A DNA stretch of 64,000 nt from Dillenia suffruticosa (Eukaryota; Streptophyta; Magnoliopsida; Dilleniales; Dilleniaceae): NCBI GenBank assembly GCA_033439265.1, contig JAVTVX010000017.1, positions 715,001-779,000 of the forward strand, given 5' to 3'. Each line of letters opens with the position of its first letter. Positions within the stretch are counted from its first letter, which is position 1. Made by a program: the position numbers and the translations under genes. Below the pieces are notes generated by a model, which worked only from the letters and a program-made list of their open reading frames with translations, did no database searches and had not been told where the DNA came from. Below are positions 11,090-23,227 of this stretch, one piece after another.

Positions 11090-12687
11090 TCAAAATTCCA
11101 AATCCTCAAGCCCCGGCCCGTCTTCATCCCCTTCATCCTCAAGCCCCAACTCATCTTCATCATATTCATCCGAATCCGAGGTATATAAATATGGGTCTAC
11201 CACTGAAATATAATGCCGAGCACGAATGAATTCATTGAAATCTCTTATCACATCCTCGATGTGTGGCCCCAAAACTGTTAGACTTGGGTACTTGTCAATG
11301 TGGTTAGCTAAGTTCACTTCCCAACAACCTCTCACGTCTAAATCTCGGAGATCTGGACAGCTTGAGAGAACTTTTAGAATACTTTCATTTTGGAATTTAA
11401 GGTAGTTGATTCGGAGAATTTTGAGTTTGTGCATGGTAGTGGCTATAGCAACAACCTCTTCATCTTGCGAGACGTCATGAAATAAATTGTTTGGGAGCAT
11501 GCGGCGGCACAAACCCTCTAGTGGGCAGTTCTTTCCCAGGGCCTCTAGGGCTGGAGCTCCCACATTCATACAATAGCTTAAATCTAAAAATCTTAAATTA
11601 GAAAATCTTGCAGCATGCTCTACCACTATGGCATCACTCATTCTTCCTTCCGGAAGTAATAATTTCTCGAGTGTTACCACTGTCCAAAAAATGAAGCAAA
11701 TATTATCAGTAAGTGAACTATTATTTCTGTATTTAACTAATGAATGCAATTTATGGGTTATTGTGCAATACTCAATATAAGTATTTTTTAGCATGTACTT
11801 GACATAATTATCGGTAGTTAAGGTTTGCACCATTATTTGTACGCTTTGGAGATTTCGAGATTGTTGAGTTAGGAAGGGCGACATCTTTCCAAGGACTAAA
11901 CTTGGCTGTTGGCGTGCTAATAAGCATTGATTTGGACCATGTGGCAATGGATCTTACATGCTAGTAGGCATCAACCAACTTGGATCTATATTAATGAATC
12001 ATATACCAGAACCAGGGGCCAAGCCAAGAATTGTGCAGTATGCAAATACCTTAATCCCCAGCCCCCCCTCCTTTTTTTTTTTTAAATATACATGTATTAG
12101 CGATATCTTAATAAATACCACTAAAAATTTTTGTAATATCGCTAAAAATTTTCAAAATACTACTAAAAGACCTTAGATATATTGCTAAAATTCTTCAAAA
12201 TATAGTTTCTTTTGTAAAAGTTATTATCTATGCCTTCTCTATCCCTACCCATTTTATATTTTATTCGCTCTCCTAATATAAATTTTTCAATTCATAGTAG
12301 AAACCAAAAAGAGAAAGTAAATCATATAATACCGGAAAGAAATCAATAAATTATGTGTTAAGAATACTTACTCTCAGCAACGAGAGAGAATAGAGTGTCA
12401 TTCTCAAGACGTACGATGTAGAGATTACGTAAACATCCAGATGATCGATTGAGGAGAAATCGCAGCATCCGCTCAACCATGGCAGTATCACCAGCATGCT
12501 CAAGACTAAATTTTTCGAGGTCGACAATTTTCCAGCTGCAAGGATCCATCACTGCTTTGCACCATGACTTGCACAAGCTTGGAACTACACCAAGTTTTTC
12601 TTCCAGCGGCACTTTGTTCATTATGGCCGCAAGAATATCAGCAGGTAGTTCATCCCATTGCGGATACCCATTTTCCCTATTTTCCAT
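11090..12687 (-). CDS. F-box/LRR protein, copy 2 (full acidic tail)
   Basis: Two exons, 12687-12372 and 11679-11090, give 301 residues with the same splice phases as copy 1. The F-box lies at about residues 10-55 (WDELPADILAAIMNKVP, SLCKSW, DPCSWKIVDL), followed by leucine-rich segments (FSNLRFLDLSYCMN, MHKLKILRINYLKFQ, CPDLRDLDVRGCW). The C-terminus is an Asp/Glu-rich tail (DSDEYDEDELGLEDEGDEDG) that copy 1 lacks. By family it would be an SCF substrate receptor (SKIP1 / At3g48880-like), with unknown target. The intron is 692 bp, swollen by an insertion of about 500 bp. The continuous minus frame through the 5' part of exon 2 into the intron is not coding. Confidence 0.82.
11736..12235. mobile_element. 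Unidentified ~500-bp insertion in the F-box copy 2 intron
   Basis: Aligning the two F-box introns by eye, homology breaks after 'ttatttctgta' (about 11735) and resumes in the 'ctatccctaccca' pyrimidine stretch (about 12235). The sister intron at 3963-4149 lacks the segment. The insertion contains a poly-C/T stretch at about 12057-12085 and near-repeats of 'atatcgctaaaaattttcaaaatac'. Terminal repeats or a target duplication were not evident, so the element class is open. Confidence 0.5.
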
Positions 12688-12699
12688 CTAATTAATTTA

Positions 12700-15600
12700 T
12701 CAAAATGACGACATGAGACAGAAAAAGAAATAAGAAAGAAAATTAAAATGAATATTAGTCTTCGTCATGGGTTTAATATGGTAAAATAATTTAAAAAATA
12801 TTTTTTTTTTTTGTGTTAACACGACCCTAATTTTCTCATGAAAATTATTTTGTATGTTAAAGACTTGGCACCAGAGGTTGTGATTAGTCAAAAGATGTAG
12901 CAAAGAACCATTAATAAGATTGATAAAAAATGTGTTACCACAAGTTGAGATCAATGTTTTCAATCATCACAAGCTATATATTGAGATTTAAAAACCAAAA
13001 ATTCATAAACCCCTAAAGGGAAAAGAACAAATCCCACCTAATCTATCACACAAAAAAGCAAATCAAAAAGAAAGAATTACATGATTAAAAAACATATATA
13101 TTATTATTTGATCAATTTGACTGATACTTTTTCATAACTAAATATAGCATGAAAAAAATCTACAAAAGAATAAATTTTCTATGTTAAAAGATGCTTTTGA
13201 CCGGTGTTAGATATGACAAATTAGAATCATCGCATAACATTGACATAAATATGTTCTGATTCTAACTAAATATAGCATGAAAAAAGATTAGGAAAACAAT
13301 AAAATTTCAAGTTAAAAAATACTCTTGAATAGTCTTAGATAGGCAAATTAGAACCATAATCTAGATCGACAAAAAAATGTGTTTTGCCACAAAACAATAT
13401 CCGAAACATTATTTGAGGGGCAATTACTATATTCGGTGTCAAAATTAAAATCCTTGGCCTTCTAAATAGAAAAATTAATCTTACCAAATCAAGTGTGGAG
13501 AAAGCAAATCAATAGAAGAAATGCATGATTAAAAAAATTATTTATCAAATTTAGTTAACCGTTGTTATTTATAACTAAATGTAGCCCAAAAGAAGAAAAA
13601 AAAAAGAAAAAAGAGAAAAATAAAATCTGTTAGAACAAATACAAAACTCATTTTATAAATCATCACGTACCAAATACTGCATTGGAAAGTTAAAATTAAA
13701 ATCCTTAAACCCCTCAAAAAGAAGAACAAAACCTATCAAATCGATTAACTAAAAGCAAATTAATAAGAAAAAATTGCATGGCTGGAAGAAAAAAAAATAT
13801 GCTATTTCTCAGACTAAATTTATGTAACTAAATATAGCCCCGAAAAGAAATAAGGGGGGTGTGGGGGAAAGAATTCCATGTTAAAGATACCACTTGAAAG
13901 CTTCTCCTCTCAAACCAATAACAATAGAGTATTCAAAATTAGATTTAGAAATGAAAGTAAACCAATAAAGAGCACTTAGATCGTAGAGACTCACCTTAAA
14001 ATTAAAGAAGAACAAAACAGTAGAGTGTTCGAAATTGACAAGAAAACAAGGCCCTCAAAACTAGGGAATCACACTCTTAGCACAAAATAAAAACTTGACA
14101 TCAATGTGAGGTACAAAAAGTGCACATATAGTGCGCTTTATATGTTAGTTACAATCCACAGGCTTTCTATAATTCCTATAAATGGTAACTGTTTGAAATG
14201 GTGACCGTTGAATTGTTATTTAACATAAATGAATTATCTTCCTATTATGTTTTATAAGATATAGTGATCGTTGGATGAGAATAAAACAAGTATAAACTCC
14301 ATAAATGTCAATATCTAAAAGTTAGGGGAGGAAAAAAAATACCAATGGACCAGCATTATCTTTCAAGGAAAATATAGATAAACGAATATATAAACAAAAA
14401 AAGGACCCACCCGGTGCACAAAGTGCTCTCCGATTTAGTACGGGAGTAGGGGGAGGGTGGACATATATATACACAGCCTCCCCCGTGCATTTTTTGTAAA
14501 AAAACTGTTTCCACGCCTCAAACCTGTGGCCTCGAGGTCACCAAATAAGCAACTCTACCATTGCGTCAAAGTTCGCCTTCTAAACGAATTTATAAACAAT
14601 AACAAGAAAAATGTTTAGAAATGAAAGTAAACCAACTCCGAGCACTTAGATTGTAAAGACTCATCTTAAAATTAAATATTTTTTTTTAATGAATAAAGAG
14701 TTAAGAGAAACAATAGAGTACTTGAAATTGACCCAAAAAAAAGCTCTCAAAGCTTTATAGTTTATATTGATGTGAGGTAAAAAAATAATAATAAAAAATA
14801 AAAGTTGAACATATGGTGTGTCTTTTAGATTAGCTATAATCCATGAGCTTTCTATAAACCCTATCCAATGATAACCCTACAAAAGAGTGACTGTTGAATA
14901 ATATATTATAACAGGAACTAATTATTTTCTTGTTAAATTTTATTAAAAAAATAAGAATAATAACTATTGGATAAGAATTAAACCGCTATATATTCCATAA
15001 AGGTCAATATAATAAAGTTTTAACCAAAAAAAAAGAAAAAAAAAACCCAAGAAATCAGCCTTATCTTTCAAAGGACATAGCATGGTGTCACTTTTGAGTT
15101 GGTGGGGTTAGAAAATTTTGGAGGGAGGATTGGAGTCTTACACTTCACCTCTCAATATTGAAGATACGATACGTTCTTTAGAAGTAAATGCGAAGTTAGC
15201 AAATTTTGATTTTACCTCCTTAAAAAAGTAATTTTTTATCTTTGTTTTATATTCTTAGATGCTATATGTAGCTTGATGACTTGTATTTTCTTTTGTGTGT
15301 GTGTGTGTGTGACAAATTAAGAAAAATGATTTTCTCATATAAGCCAATACCATTCTAATATTGGATAGTATGTGGGTCCCAATATCAGCTATTTACAGCT
15401 CAAATAGACTCAACATGATTTAAATATAAGTTGCCTTGAGGCTTTTCTTCTAAGTATATATAAAAGAATTAAAAAAGACTAAGGGTGACCTAAAAATGGC
15501 ATTTCACTTTATCAAGCATATATGGACTCGTAGTTGTTAAAATCAATTACAAATTACAAAATGAAACCTATAGGACTGATTAAAAAACATAAAATATAAA

Positions 15601-15960
15601 AAAGCACACATTGGACACAAGACCTTGGGAAGAAATAAAATACTCATAATAAAGAGAGTAATGTACATATAATCATTTGCTAACATGATACCAACAAAAA
15701 AAAATATACATATAAATTGAACAAAAATTAAAAATAATAAAGAAATTTAGAAAATCTATGTTAGGTATTTATATATCCTTCTTTATCTGTTTTTTTAGAA
15801 CATTTCATTGTTTAAACATGTTGATAGAAGTTGAACTTTTTTTTTAGATAAAGCAAAATATTTTTTTTGGTAAAAATGTTGTTTTGCATGTGACAACCAA
15901 AATCTTTTTAATATAATAAACTTACATTATAATTAAATTAATTATTAAAAAAAAGAAGAA
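12700..15960. repeat. AT-rich downstream flank of tandem unit 2 (paired with 4470-6720)
   Basis: No gene recognised. Collinear with unit 1 but about 1 kb longer, through the SINE at 14398-14580 and an extra region around 13200-13600 that itself repeats local motifs (atatagcatgaaaaa, aaattagaaccat). A short (GT)n tract lies at 15294-15311. Confidence 0.7.
14398..14580 (-). mobile_element. Au-like SINE with target-site duplication
   Basis: Read on the minus strand, the element starts GAAGGCGAACTTTGACGCAA and carries a tRNA-like Pol III promoter: an A-box-like TGGTAGAGTTG and a B-box-like GGTTTGAGGCG. Next come the GGAAACAGTTTTTTTAC and CGGGGGAGGCTG stretches, the GTGCACCGGGTGGGTCC end and a T-rich tail, which is the Au SINE layout known from many plants. 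The target duplication of 19 bp is at 14379-14397 and 14581-14599 with one mismatch (taaacgaatatataaacaa against taaacgaatttataaacaa). The sister unit at about 5816-5840 has a single copy of this site and no SINE. Confidence 0.85.
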
Positions 15961-16611
15961 GAAGTCTTATCTAATACCACTATTTGAGTTAACATTAGGC
16001 CTGCCAAACACTAGAACTTATATAAGGTGAAACAACACCTACAAAAAGGTTTAGAATCATAAAATCAAAATAATTTATACCAATGCAGCCTATTGCCATT
16101 GCAAGTAATAGGTTTGGATTTTTACTCAATTTAATTAACAAACTTCATCAAAGGCATTTTCATTCTTCTAACATGTGATTAGAATATATATTTGACATTT
16201 TGAGACTCAGATCCACTTTCCATTAATCCTTCTTAATTAGCTGAGTTAAGAGAATGACAAAAGTAAAGGAAAAATAAAGAGTCACAATTAAAGTGAGAAA
16301 AGAGAAGTTGAACATATTAGAACACTAGATTTTGATTAAATTCGGCAAAGAAAATTCCCTATTAGAGAGATATGTGATCATTTTGCAAAATTAAAATAAA
16401 TTAAAAGAAGATGAAGCTAAGTCACCAAAAGTTCTAACTCCAACTCACCAAAAAAAAATATATTTTAAATCCTTCTCTTCTTTGCCTTTAAAAAATAAAA
16501 TAAAATAAAATATCTCCCTCACTTCTGTCATACCCACACTCCCTTTTCTTTCATCTCCTCTTTCTTTCCTCTCTCTCCCACCCACAACAATAGATCATTT
16601 TTGAGTGTCGA
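15961..16611. other. AT-rich spacer; no gene recognised
   Basis: Unique-looking sequence to the right of the duplicated flank, ending in a pyrimidine-rich stretch (16510-16590). No open frame or RNA gene stands out. Confidence 0.5.
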
Positions 16612-16784
16612 TGTCGAGCATATCGATCAGTAGACGTGGATCAACCATTTGTGATGAAGTCGTCAACCATCAACTCTGAATTCATAGAAGCATCTCTCTT
16701 CTTAAACCTATTTGCCTGTTAGCCACGAAACTCCGCCATTGTCGATTCTGTATTTCTCTTTTGTGAATCAAAATAATTAATTCC

Positions 16785-16815
<31 letters not shown>

Positions 16816-17224
16816 AACCTTGCAATTCACTAGCATTGACAATGATTTTGTGTGAATTGAAACCCATCTCTTCTACACTGCACTCAAATCTATCTATCAT
16901 ATATTAGATGAAATTGTGTCGAGCATATCGATCATTAGACGCAGATCAACCATTTGTGATGAAGTTGTCAACCATCAACTCTGAATTCATAGAAGCATCT
17001 CTCTTCTTAAACCTATTTGCCTGTTAGCCACGAAACTCCACCATTGACGATTTTGTATTTCTCTTTTGTGAATCAAAATAATTAATTCCCCCCCCCCTCT
17101 CTCTCTCTCTCTCTCTCCAACCTAACCTTGCAATTCACTAGCATTGACGATGATTTTGTGTGAATTGAAACCTATCTCTTCTACATTGCACTCAAATCTA
17201 TCTATCATATATAAGATGAAATTG
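16612..17224. repeat. Two-copy tandem duplication, ~305-bp unit
   Basis: Copies at 16612-16916 and 16917-17224, both starting tgtcgagcatatcgatca and ending agatgaaattg, differ at few positions. Each contains a (CT)n microsatellite (about 16785-16810 and 17096-17120) that differs in length and in a poly-C lead. No coding frame is conserved across the copies. Confidence 0.9.
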
Positions 17225-19480
17225 CTATGCCAAATCTGGAGTCACTTTAAGAGAATCTCAGTTCGATCAATAAAGGTTTCTATCTCTCTAAAAAAATGAA
17301 TGAAAAATCTAATTGTACATGAAATCGACAAATCATTAAGATTTGTTTCTTTTAATAGATCTCGATTGCGAAAGAAGATGTAAGTTAAATTTTATTCAAT
17401 TATTAGGCATTACTAATCATTAAATTCAAAAAGCTTGAACAATATTCTCAGAATATAACATACCTGTTGATTCTCACCAAAAAAACTCTTTATCCAGGGA
17501 GTATATTCTCTTGCTTGACACTTTTTATCACTTTATGTTACACAGACCCTAATGGGCGAGGAGAGGATCATTTTATATGTATTTACCTGTAATCCGGTAC
17601 GCCGACCAAGAAACCTTTTCAATGGACAAGTATAAATCAAGTCAATCATAGCAATCTCATAAAATTGGCAAGTAAAAGTCTTTCTTATTTACATAATATA
17701 TATTATAATCAGGTCACATTAATATGTATATACCTTATGTAAAACTCTATTTTAATGTGAAGATGAGAAAATATCGTGAAGTGTGAGGAAGAACAAAAGG
17801 AGGGGTGTGTTTGGAAATTAGGAGGTTGATTTTAATTTATTTTACTATATTTTATTTCATTGTTAATTTTTTCAATTAAAGAAAGAGTTTTTGGTAGGAA
17901 TGTAAAATTTTTTACAAAAAATAATTTTTTTTAAAAAAAATAAATTTAAATTATCATTATATAAACAATTTTTATATTAAAAAATCTTACATAATCTCAA
18001 AACATTTGAGCAGACCCTAAAATGTTCCTTAGGAATTGGCCATGAATTCTTACTAGATCCATTCCATCCTGATGGGACGAGTGTGAATATTTAGTCCCAC
18101 TTAGGTAGGCCGGACGGGACAGGCCATCTCAAAAGGCTTAAAAAGGGGGGGAACATAGAAACGCTTAGCACGGCAACAGCGAAACTCTCTCTCCCTTTCT
18201 CTTCTCCTCTAAGATAATCAAGAGCTCATGGCGACTATTTCTCTCTTTTCCAATGATCAGATGCACACTTTTTCCTTCTTCTCCTCGATCCGATGATTGA
18301 ACCTCAAGGATCTTACATCTCTCTCCTCTTCAAAGATGATCAAAACTAAAACGACAATGATCAGTCTCTTCTTTGACGATCAGTTGAAGACGGCAACTCC
18401 GATAAACTCTCTCTCTTCTCAATCCTCCATTTCTTTCTCTCATCTATAATTTGGGTTTTCACTTCTCTGTCTCTTTCGTGTACAATTATGATTGGATCAC
18501 CATAACCAATGACGACTGTAGTAAACTCTCTCTCCATTTCCCTATCTATATCTCTTTCCAGATAAATATTGATTGATGGTTGAAAAAATTTTAAGCAATT
18601 TGTATGGAAATTTTTGAGAAGAAAGTTTTTTCTCAAATACCTCCACTCTTGTTTAGGTATTTTTGAAGTGAAAAATTTTGAAAAAAATTTGAAAGATTTT
18701 TCACAAATACTTGTTAAGTTTTTTTTTTTTGAATGATGGAATGACCTGTACTGACCCGCCACCACAATTTTGTCGTCTCACCTAAAATACAGGAGGGAAT
18801 GGGCCCATCCCCGTCAAAGCCCCATCCCAGACAAGCTTGGAATAGGACGAGACAAAATTCCCATGCTAACAGCTTGGATAAAATCATAAATGTTTGTTAA
18901 TATTAGCTAACAATGCTAGGGAGAGAAATTTCTGTACAACAGAAATGAAATTTTAAAAACTTTAAATGTTACAAATAAAAAAAGAAAAAATTATTTGTTA
19001 TAAAAAAGTATAATTTAAAACCTCAATAAGTAATTTTCATTTTCATTTTCATTTTCTTGGTTTGCCCTTCATGTATTGAGATGTAACTCAACCTAAAGTG
19101 TGCTGCTTAGAAAATCATTGCTTCTCGTATAAAAATATGTGCAGATAATACAAGGTATATTGTGTTAGAGCAGAGGATATTTGCACCTACAAAATCGAGT
19201 TGCAAGTTATAGGCTGGATCAAATAGATAACTATTCCCTTGTAGCACATTATTGATCATTGTAGCACAGGACAGTCCAACCTTATTGATTATAAATAATT
19301 TGGAAGGGATATATGGTATCATCAAAATACTAATGTGATACTAATATAATATAAAGGCGCCCAATAGTGTTCGAGTTAGCACATCCAAGATATAATATAT
19401 GGGATTCTTATTGTTTTAGAAAATAAAAAATTCTTTAATCAAGAAAAACAGACAAAAGTTCATTTTGAGGAGATGCATGG
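17225..19480. other. Spacer; no gene recognised
   Basis: Mixed AT-rich DNA. Around 18030-18180 and 18740-18870 the sequence is richer in G/C (gggacgag, gggatgggc) and may be a degraded transposon. The minus-strand open frame at 18765-18361 is low in complexity (CT-rich stretches) and has no recognisable domain. Confidence 0.45.
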
Positions 19481-19499
19481 TAGAAGGGCAAAATGTGTG

Positions 19500-20260
19500 A
19501 AATATTATTATCACAAATTTACCCCAAGGAATTATGCCTTGTCAGTCAAGAGTATGAGAAAATTTGCCTAATGATTGGCATGTTATGAAGGTCAAATTTG
19601 TCACAACCTTGAAAGTCCCTCCAAGATCAACAACTAGGAGTGAACAATTCTAAGAGATGAGTCACAGTGGACATCCAATTAAAATGAAGAGGCAAGAGTA
19701 TGCAAAATTCATGATGACAAAAACCCACATAAACCCTGAAAGGAAAATCCAAAATAACAATGGTGAAGATGATACATACCAAAAGAGAAAACAGTAGAGA
19801 AGATACGCAGGTTGAAGGGACAAGAAGATGGGTCCCAGATCTCACTAGGGGGCCAAAACAAACCCTTGCATATCAATTCCAATCCACCAGACAAAAGCCG
19901 GATCAGATGAACCTGAAAGATCCCCAAAATCTTTTTACAACAAACTTCAAATTCAAAATCGAAATCCCCCAAATTAATCGAGCCCAAATCCAAAAATTAA
20001 AAATTAAAAAATAAGTTAAAAGAGACCTCATTCTCTTCTTCGAGACTGAGAGTTCCAGTCAAGAAACTGGTGTGATCCGTGCCTGCCTTAATATCTGAAA
20101 TGTATCAGGCCTGGACCTTATTAAAATCAAAATCCTAATTGGGTTTTGAGAGTGAGAGAGAGAGAGAGAGAAGGGCAGGTTTAGGGTTTGAGGGGAGAAT
20201 GTCTGACCTGATAAATGAGACCATAGCCAATACCTGAGGAACGTCCCTGCATATTTTCCA
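19500..20260 (-). pseudogene. EIPR1-like pseudogene, copy C (type C, exons 1-3)
   Basis: The minus strand keeps a proper start: ATG near 20252, MQGRSSGIGYGLIYQ, then a GT donor at about 20206. Exon 2 (about 20113-20032) has the family stretch DHTSFLTGTLSL but its second codon is a stop (TGA where the other copies have AGA). Exon 3 (about 19912-19780) encodes the HLIRLLSGGLELICKGLF segment with several substitutions at conserved positions (IWDPSS, NLRIFS). Homology ends near 19480, before exon 4. Its own upstream region was split from it by the 6.9-kb nested insertion that begins 100 bp upstream of the start codon. Confidence 0.82.
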
Positions 20261-20393
20261 CCCAGCTGAGAAGTTTGAACAGTGAAGGCGCTCTCTGAAG
20301 TGCTGTTCAATTCATTCGGTTTCTCCTTGATGCTGTGACCGTTACAACATAGGCTCCTTCTGTTGGAATTTGGAGTGCGGAAGCTTTGTTGGT

Positions 20394-21857
20394 TGATAGG
20401 ATTTATATAAGTGTAATATTTGCGATTGATTTTGTATTATTTTGAATAAATATTACACTAATATTTATATTTTGTGACATTTGATTTAGGAGGAGACTTA
20501 TTATGGAAAATGAAGAAAAATGAGCTAAATTGGAACAATTTTGTAAAGTATGGAAAATTAGACAGCAATGTTCTTTCATTAGCACGTGAGCACGTGGATT
20601 TCAAGAGACAAGTAAGAGATTTTGAAGATTTACTGCAGTAAAAATTTCCTTTCCCAGTTACACATTCAAGAAGAAATTGGAGTGGATTTGGAATATTGAA
20701 AATATTGAAGAATTTTATTTCATTCCTAATATTTAGGAAAAGAAATTTTTAAAAATGTAAATTTCTTAGATATTATGTTTTAGAAATTTTACTTTTTACT
20801 TTTTGCTTTATTTTTATTTATTTAATAGTTATTAGGGTTAGAAATATTTATTTTTTACAAATAGGAAAAATTCTATTTTCTTTAGGGTTTCTACTCCTAT
20901 ATATATATATAAGTGTTCCATATTATAGGAGAGAACTTTTTGAAGGAGGCAACCCCCTTGGGGGCAGTACTATTCACGTCTACAGTAGCAGCCGGCAGCC
21001 ATTGTCCATGTAGCCCAACATCTTCTTTTCATTTTTAATTTAATTTGTGAGTTTTTCTTTTTAGATGATTTTGTTTTAATTTATTTTTCTAGTCAAAGGA
21101 TTATTGAAATCTTGATAAATGATGATTGTGAGATCTAAATGATTTTATTTGTTTGATATTTGTGGGTATTTATTTAATCTCTATGCTTAGTGTTTATGAT
21201 TGTTTTGGAATTGTTAAATAGAGGTTTATGTTTAATAACCCTAAAATATTTAAAAACAGCAAGATTTGTGTGTTTTTAATGGAGTGGTAATTGACATAAT
21301 TTTATGGCCTCGCAAGCGGTAGGATTTATGTCAAAAGATTAGGTAATCTAATTTAAATAAATCCAGGTTAGAATTTACTGATTAGAATTGGGTCTCTCTA
21401 GATCTTAATGCTGTCGGAATATTAAATCCAACGAGAGTCTCTTGGGTTGTCTTTCGATTAGGGAAGTAATTAATGATGATATCTTGATTACTGAAGAAGT
21501 ACGGAGAAATTGGTCGCTTTGTGGTACTTAGTGACTATAACCAATTTATTCGCATAATATCGAGTAATTTTTGTATCGATGATCAATCAAACACATCAGA
21601 GTGAAAATAACTCCTTTGGCTAGATTTTCTCTCATTGACATCCTTTCCTTTAATTGGTATTATCTCATCATTTTATTTTAGTTAATTTTCATTTATTTGT
21701 TTGCTTAGTTATTTTAGATTATTTCATCAAAACCCCCCATATTTTTATTTTCCTTGAAAGAGATAAATCCGCCGTTCCCTGTAAATTCGACCCTGCTCAC
21801 CCCAGACTCGTCTTAGTGAAGTAGGTAATTTTATTTTTGGTTGTTTGACGACACACC
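20394..21857 (+). repeat. 5' LTR of the Athila-like element
   Basis: Begins TGATAGGATTTATATAAGTG and ends GACGACACAC(C). Near-identical to the 3' LTR. A TATA-like tatatatata lies at about 20900, just before the conserved 'ggagagaactttttgaagg', and is a plausible promoter. Confidence 0.93.
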
Positions 21858-21863
21858 AAATTT

Positions 21864-21881
21864 TGGCGCCGTTGCCAGGGA
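21864..21881 (+). promoter_or_regulatory. Primer-binding site (tRNA-Asp type)
   Basis: TGGCGCCGTTGCCAGGGA lies 6 bp inside the 5' LTR. It matches the usual plant Gypsy/Athila primer site TGGCGCCGTTGCCGGGGA at all but one base, complementary to the 3' end of tRNA-Asp. Confidence 0.88.
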
Positions 21882-22006
21882 ACGGTGTTAAGTGATTTAT
21901 TTCTTTTAAATTTTGTTTCTTTTTATGTTTTTAGGACTAATATTTGCAGTGAATTTACTGAAAATTTGTCAACGACATTGAAAAGAAGGATTTTAAACAT
22001 TCGGAT

Positions 22007-22906
22007 ATGACCGGTCAAAAGACTTTAAGGGAGTTGTTATTTCCTGATTTTAATGAACATACTTTTTGCAGTGATTTTTCTAATATTGAGACTCTCCGTC
22101 AATTTGAAATATGGCAAGATGTTCCAACAAGGGTCAATGAGGTGAGTAGTTCTTCCCTCGAACATAAAATAGATTCTCTAATTTCTATTGTGGAAAGATT
22201 TGTTGTAGGACAAATCCAACAAGTGAAAGCATGTGGTATTTGCTCGAACATGGGGCATCCAACCGATAAGTGTCCCATTCTTTATGATAATCCATATTCG
22301 AACCCCTACAATCAAGGTTGGTGGGATCAACCAAACTTCAGTTATGGAAATTGGCCACAAGAGTTCCAACAACAACCACAATGCCGACTACAATTTCAAT
22401 CTCAACAACCCCCTTCAAATCAAGGTATGTCTATAGAAGAGATTGTTAAAAATTTGGCTAACAGTACTCAATTGTTTCAATAGGAAACCCAACGGTTACA
22501 ACAGGAAAATCAATGATTTTAACTAGAGACAACAACCTGCATCCAAAACTTGGAAAATCAGGTGTCGCAACTAGCAACGACCATAAGTCAAACGGAGAAA
22601 AATAATTGGAAGTTAACCTCTCAAGTAGAGATCGACCTGAGAAAAAACATGAGTGTTATGGTGGTCAAGAATGAAAGGCAACTGCAAGACAACTCATCGA
22701 CAACTGAAGGAGATAAAGAGGCCGAACAAGCCAAAGTATCAATATTAAATGAATCGGCCACGAAGGTAAGTGAGGAACCGAACAACTCAAATTTGAAACT
22801 AACTATCTCTCCTCCTTTTCCTGGTAGGTTGGCTATTCCGAGGAACAAGATGATGAGAAGGAGATGGACTTCACTGTTCATGACTCTTTTGTGCAAAATA
22901 AATTAA
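22007..22906 (+). pseudogene. gag remnant of the Athila-like element
   Basis: The first open part (22007-22483) is a fused stub of gag ending in a zinc knuckle: CGICSNMGHPTDKCP fits C-x2-C-x4-H-x4-C, the RNA-binding motif of the nucleocapsid. It is followed by the typical Asn/Tyr/Gln-rich stretch. After stops at about 22483 and 22516, the frame continues with the family's LENQVSQLATTI motif and the PPFPGRLA stretch near 22810-22840. Most of the capsid part is deleted between the start and the knuckle. It is defective, but the family assignment is clear. Confidence 0.8.
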
Positions 22907-23091
22907 ATTTTGTGTTTGAAGAGAATTTTACAAATAATTTTGCACAATGGGATAAATTTTTTCAAGACAAACTCCCATATCGAAAACAATTTATGGTAGG
23001 CCAAAAAGTCCTTTATTTCAATTTAAGATTGAAATTCATTCCAGGCAAGTTAAAGTCAAAATGGACCGGACCGATATTTGAGCGAGGTTGA
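22907..23091 (+). pseudogene. Integrase C-terminal remnant
   Basis: The plus strand encodes FMVGQKVLYFNLRLKFIPGK and then LKSKWTGP, the end of the Gypsy polyprotein after integrase. Directly downstream is the 'gggaggcaacccaa' sequence usual after pol in Athila-like elements. It lies only a few dozen codons after the gag remnant, so one deletion removed protease, RT, RNase H and the integrase core. Confidence 0.8.
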
Positions 23092-23227
23092 AGCGAGAGG
23101 ATCATGTCGAGCCAAAGACACGAAACAAAGGCGCTTATTGGGAGGCAACCCAATATTTTCTTTATTTTTATTTATTTATTTTTATTTATGTTAGCATAAT
23201 TTAGGATTGATTTTCAAAAAAAAAAAA

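Noticed and set aside
11680-11947. N-terminal extension of F-box copy 2 exon 2 (open to 11947)
   Set aside because: It runs through the intron and into the inserted block. The spliced model with the F-box exon at 12687-12372 is matched by copy 1.
14398-14580. tRNA gene
   Set aside because: Only A- and B-box-like promoter pieces are present, with no cloverleaf; target duplications and the T-rich tail show it is a SINE.
18361-18765. 134-residue minus-strand open frame
   Set aside because: CT-rich stretches give Arg/Glu low complexity, and no domain or conserved context was seen.
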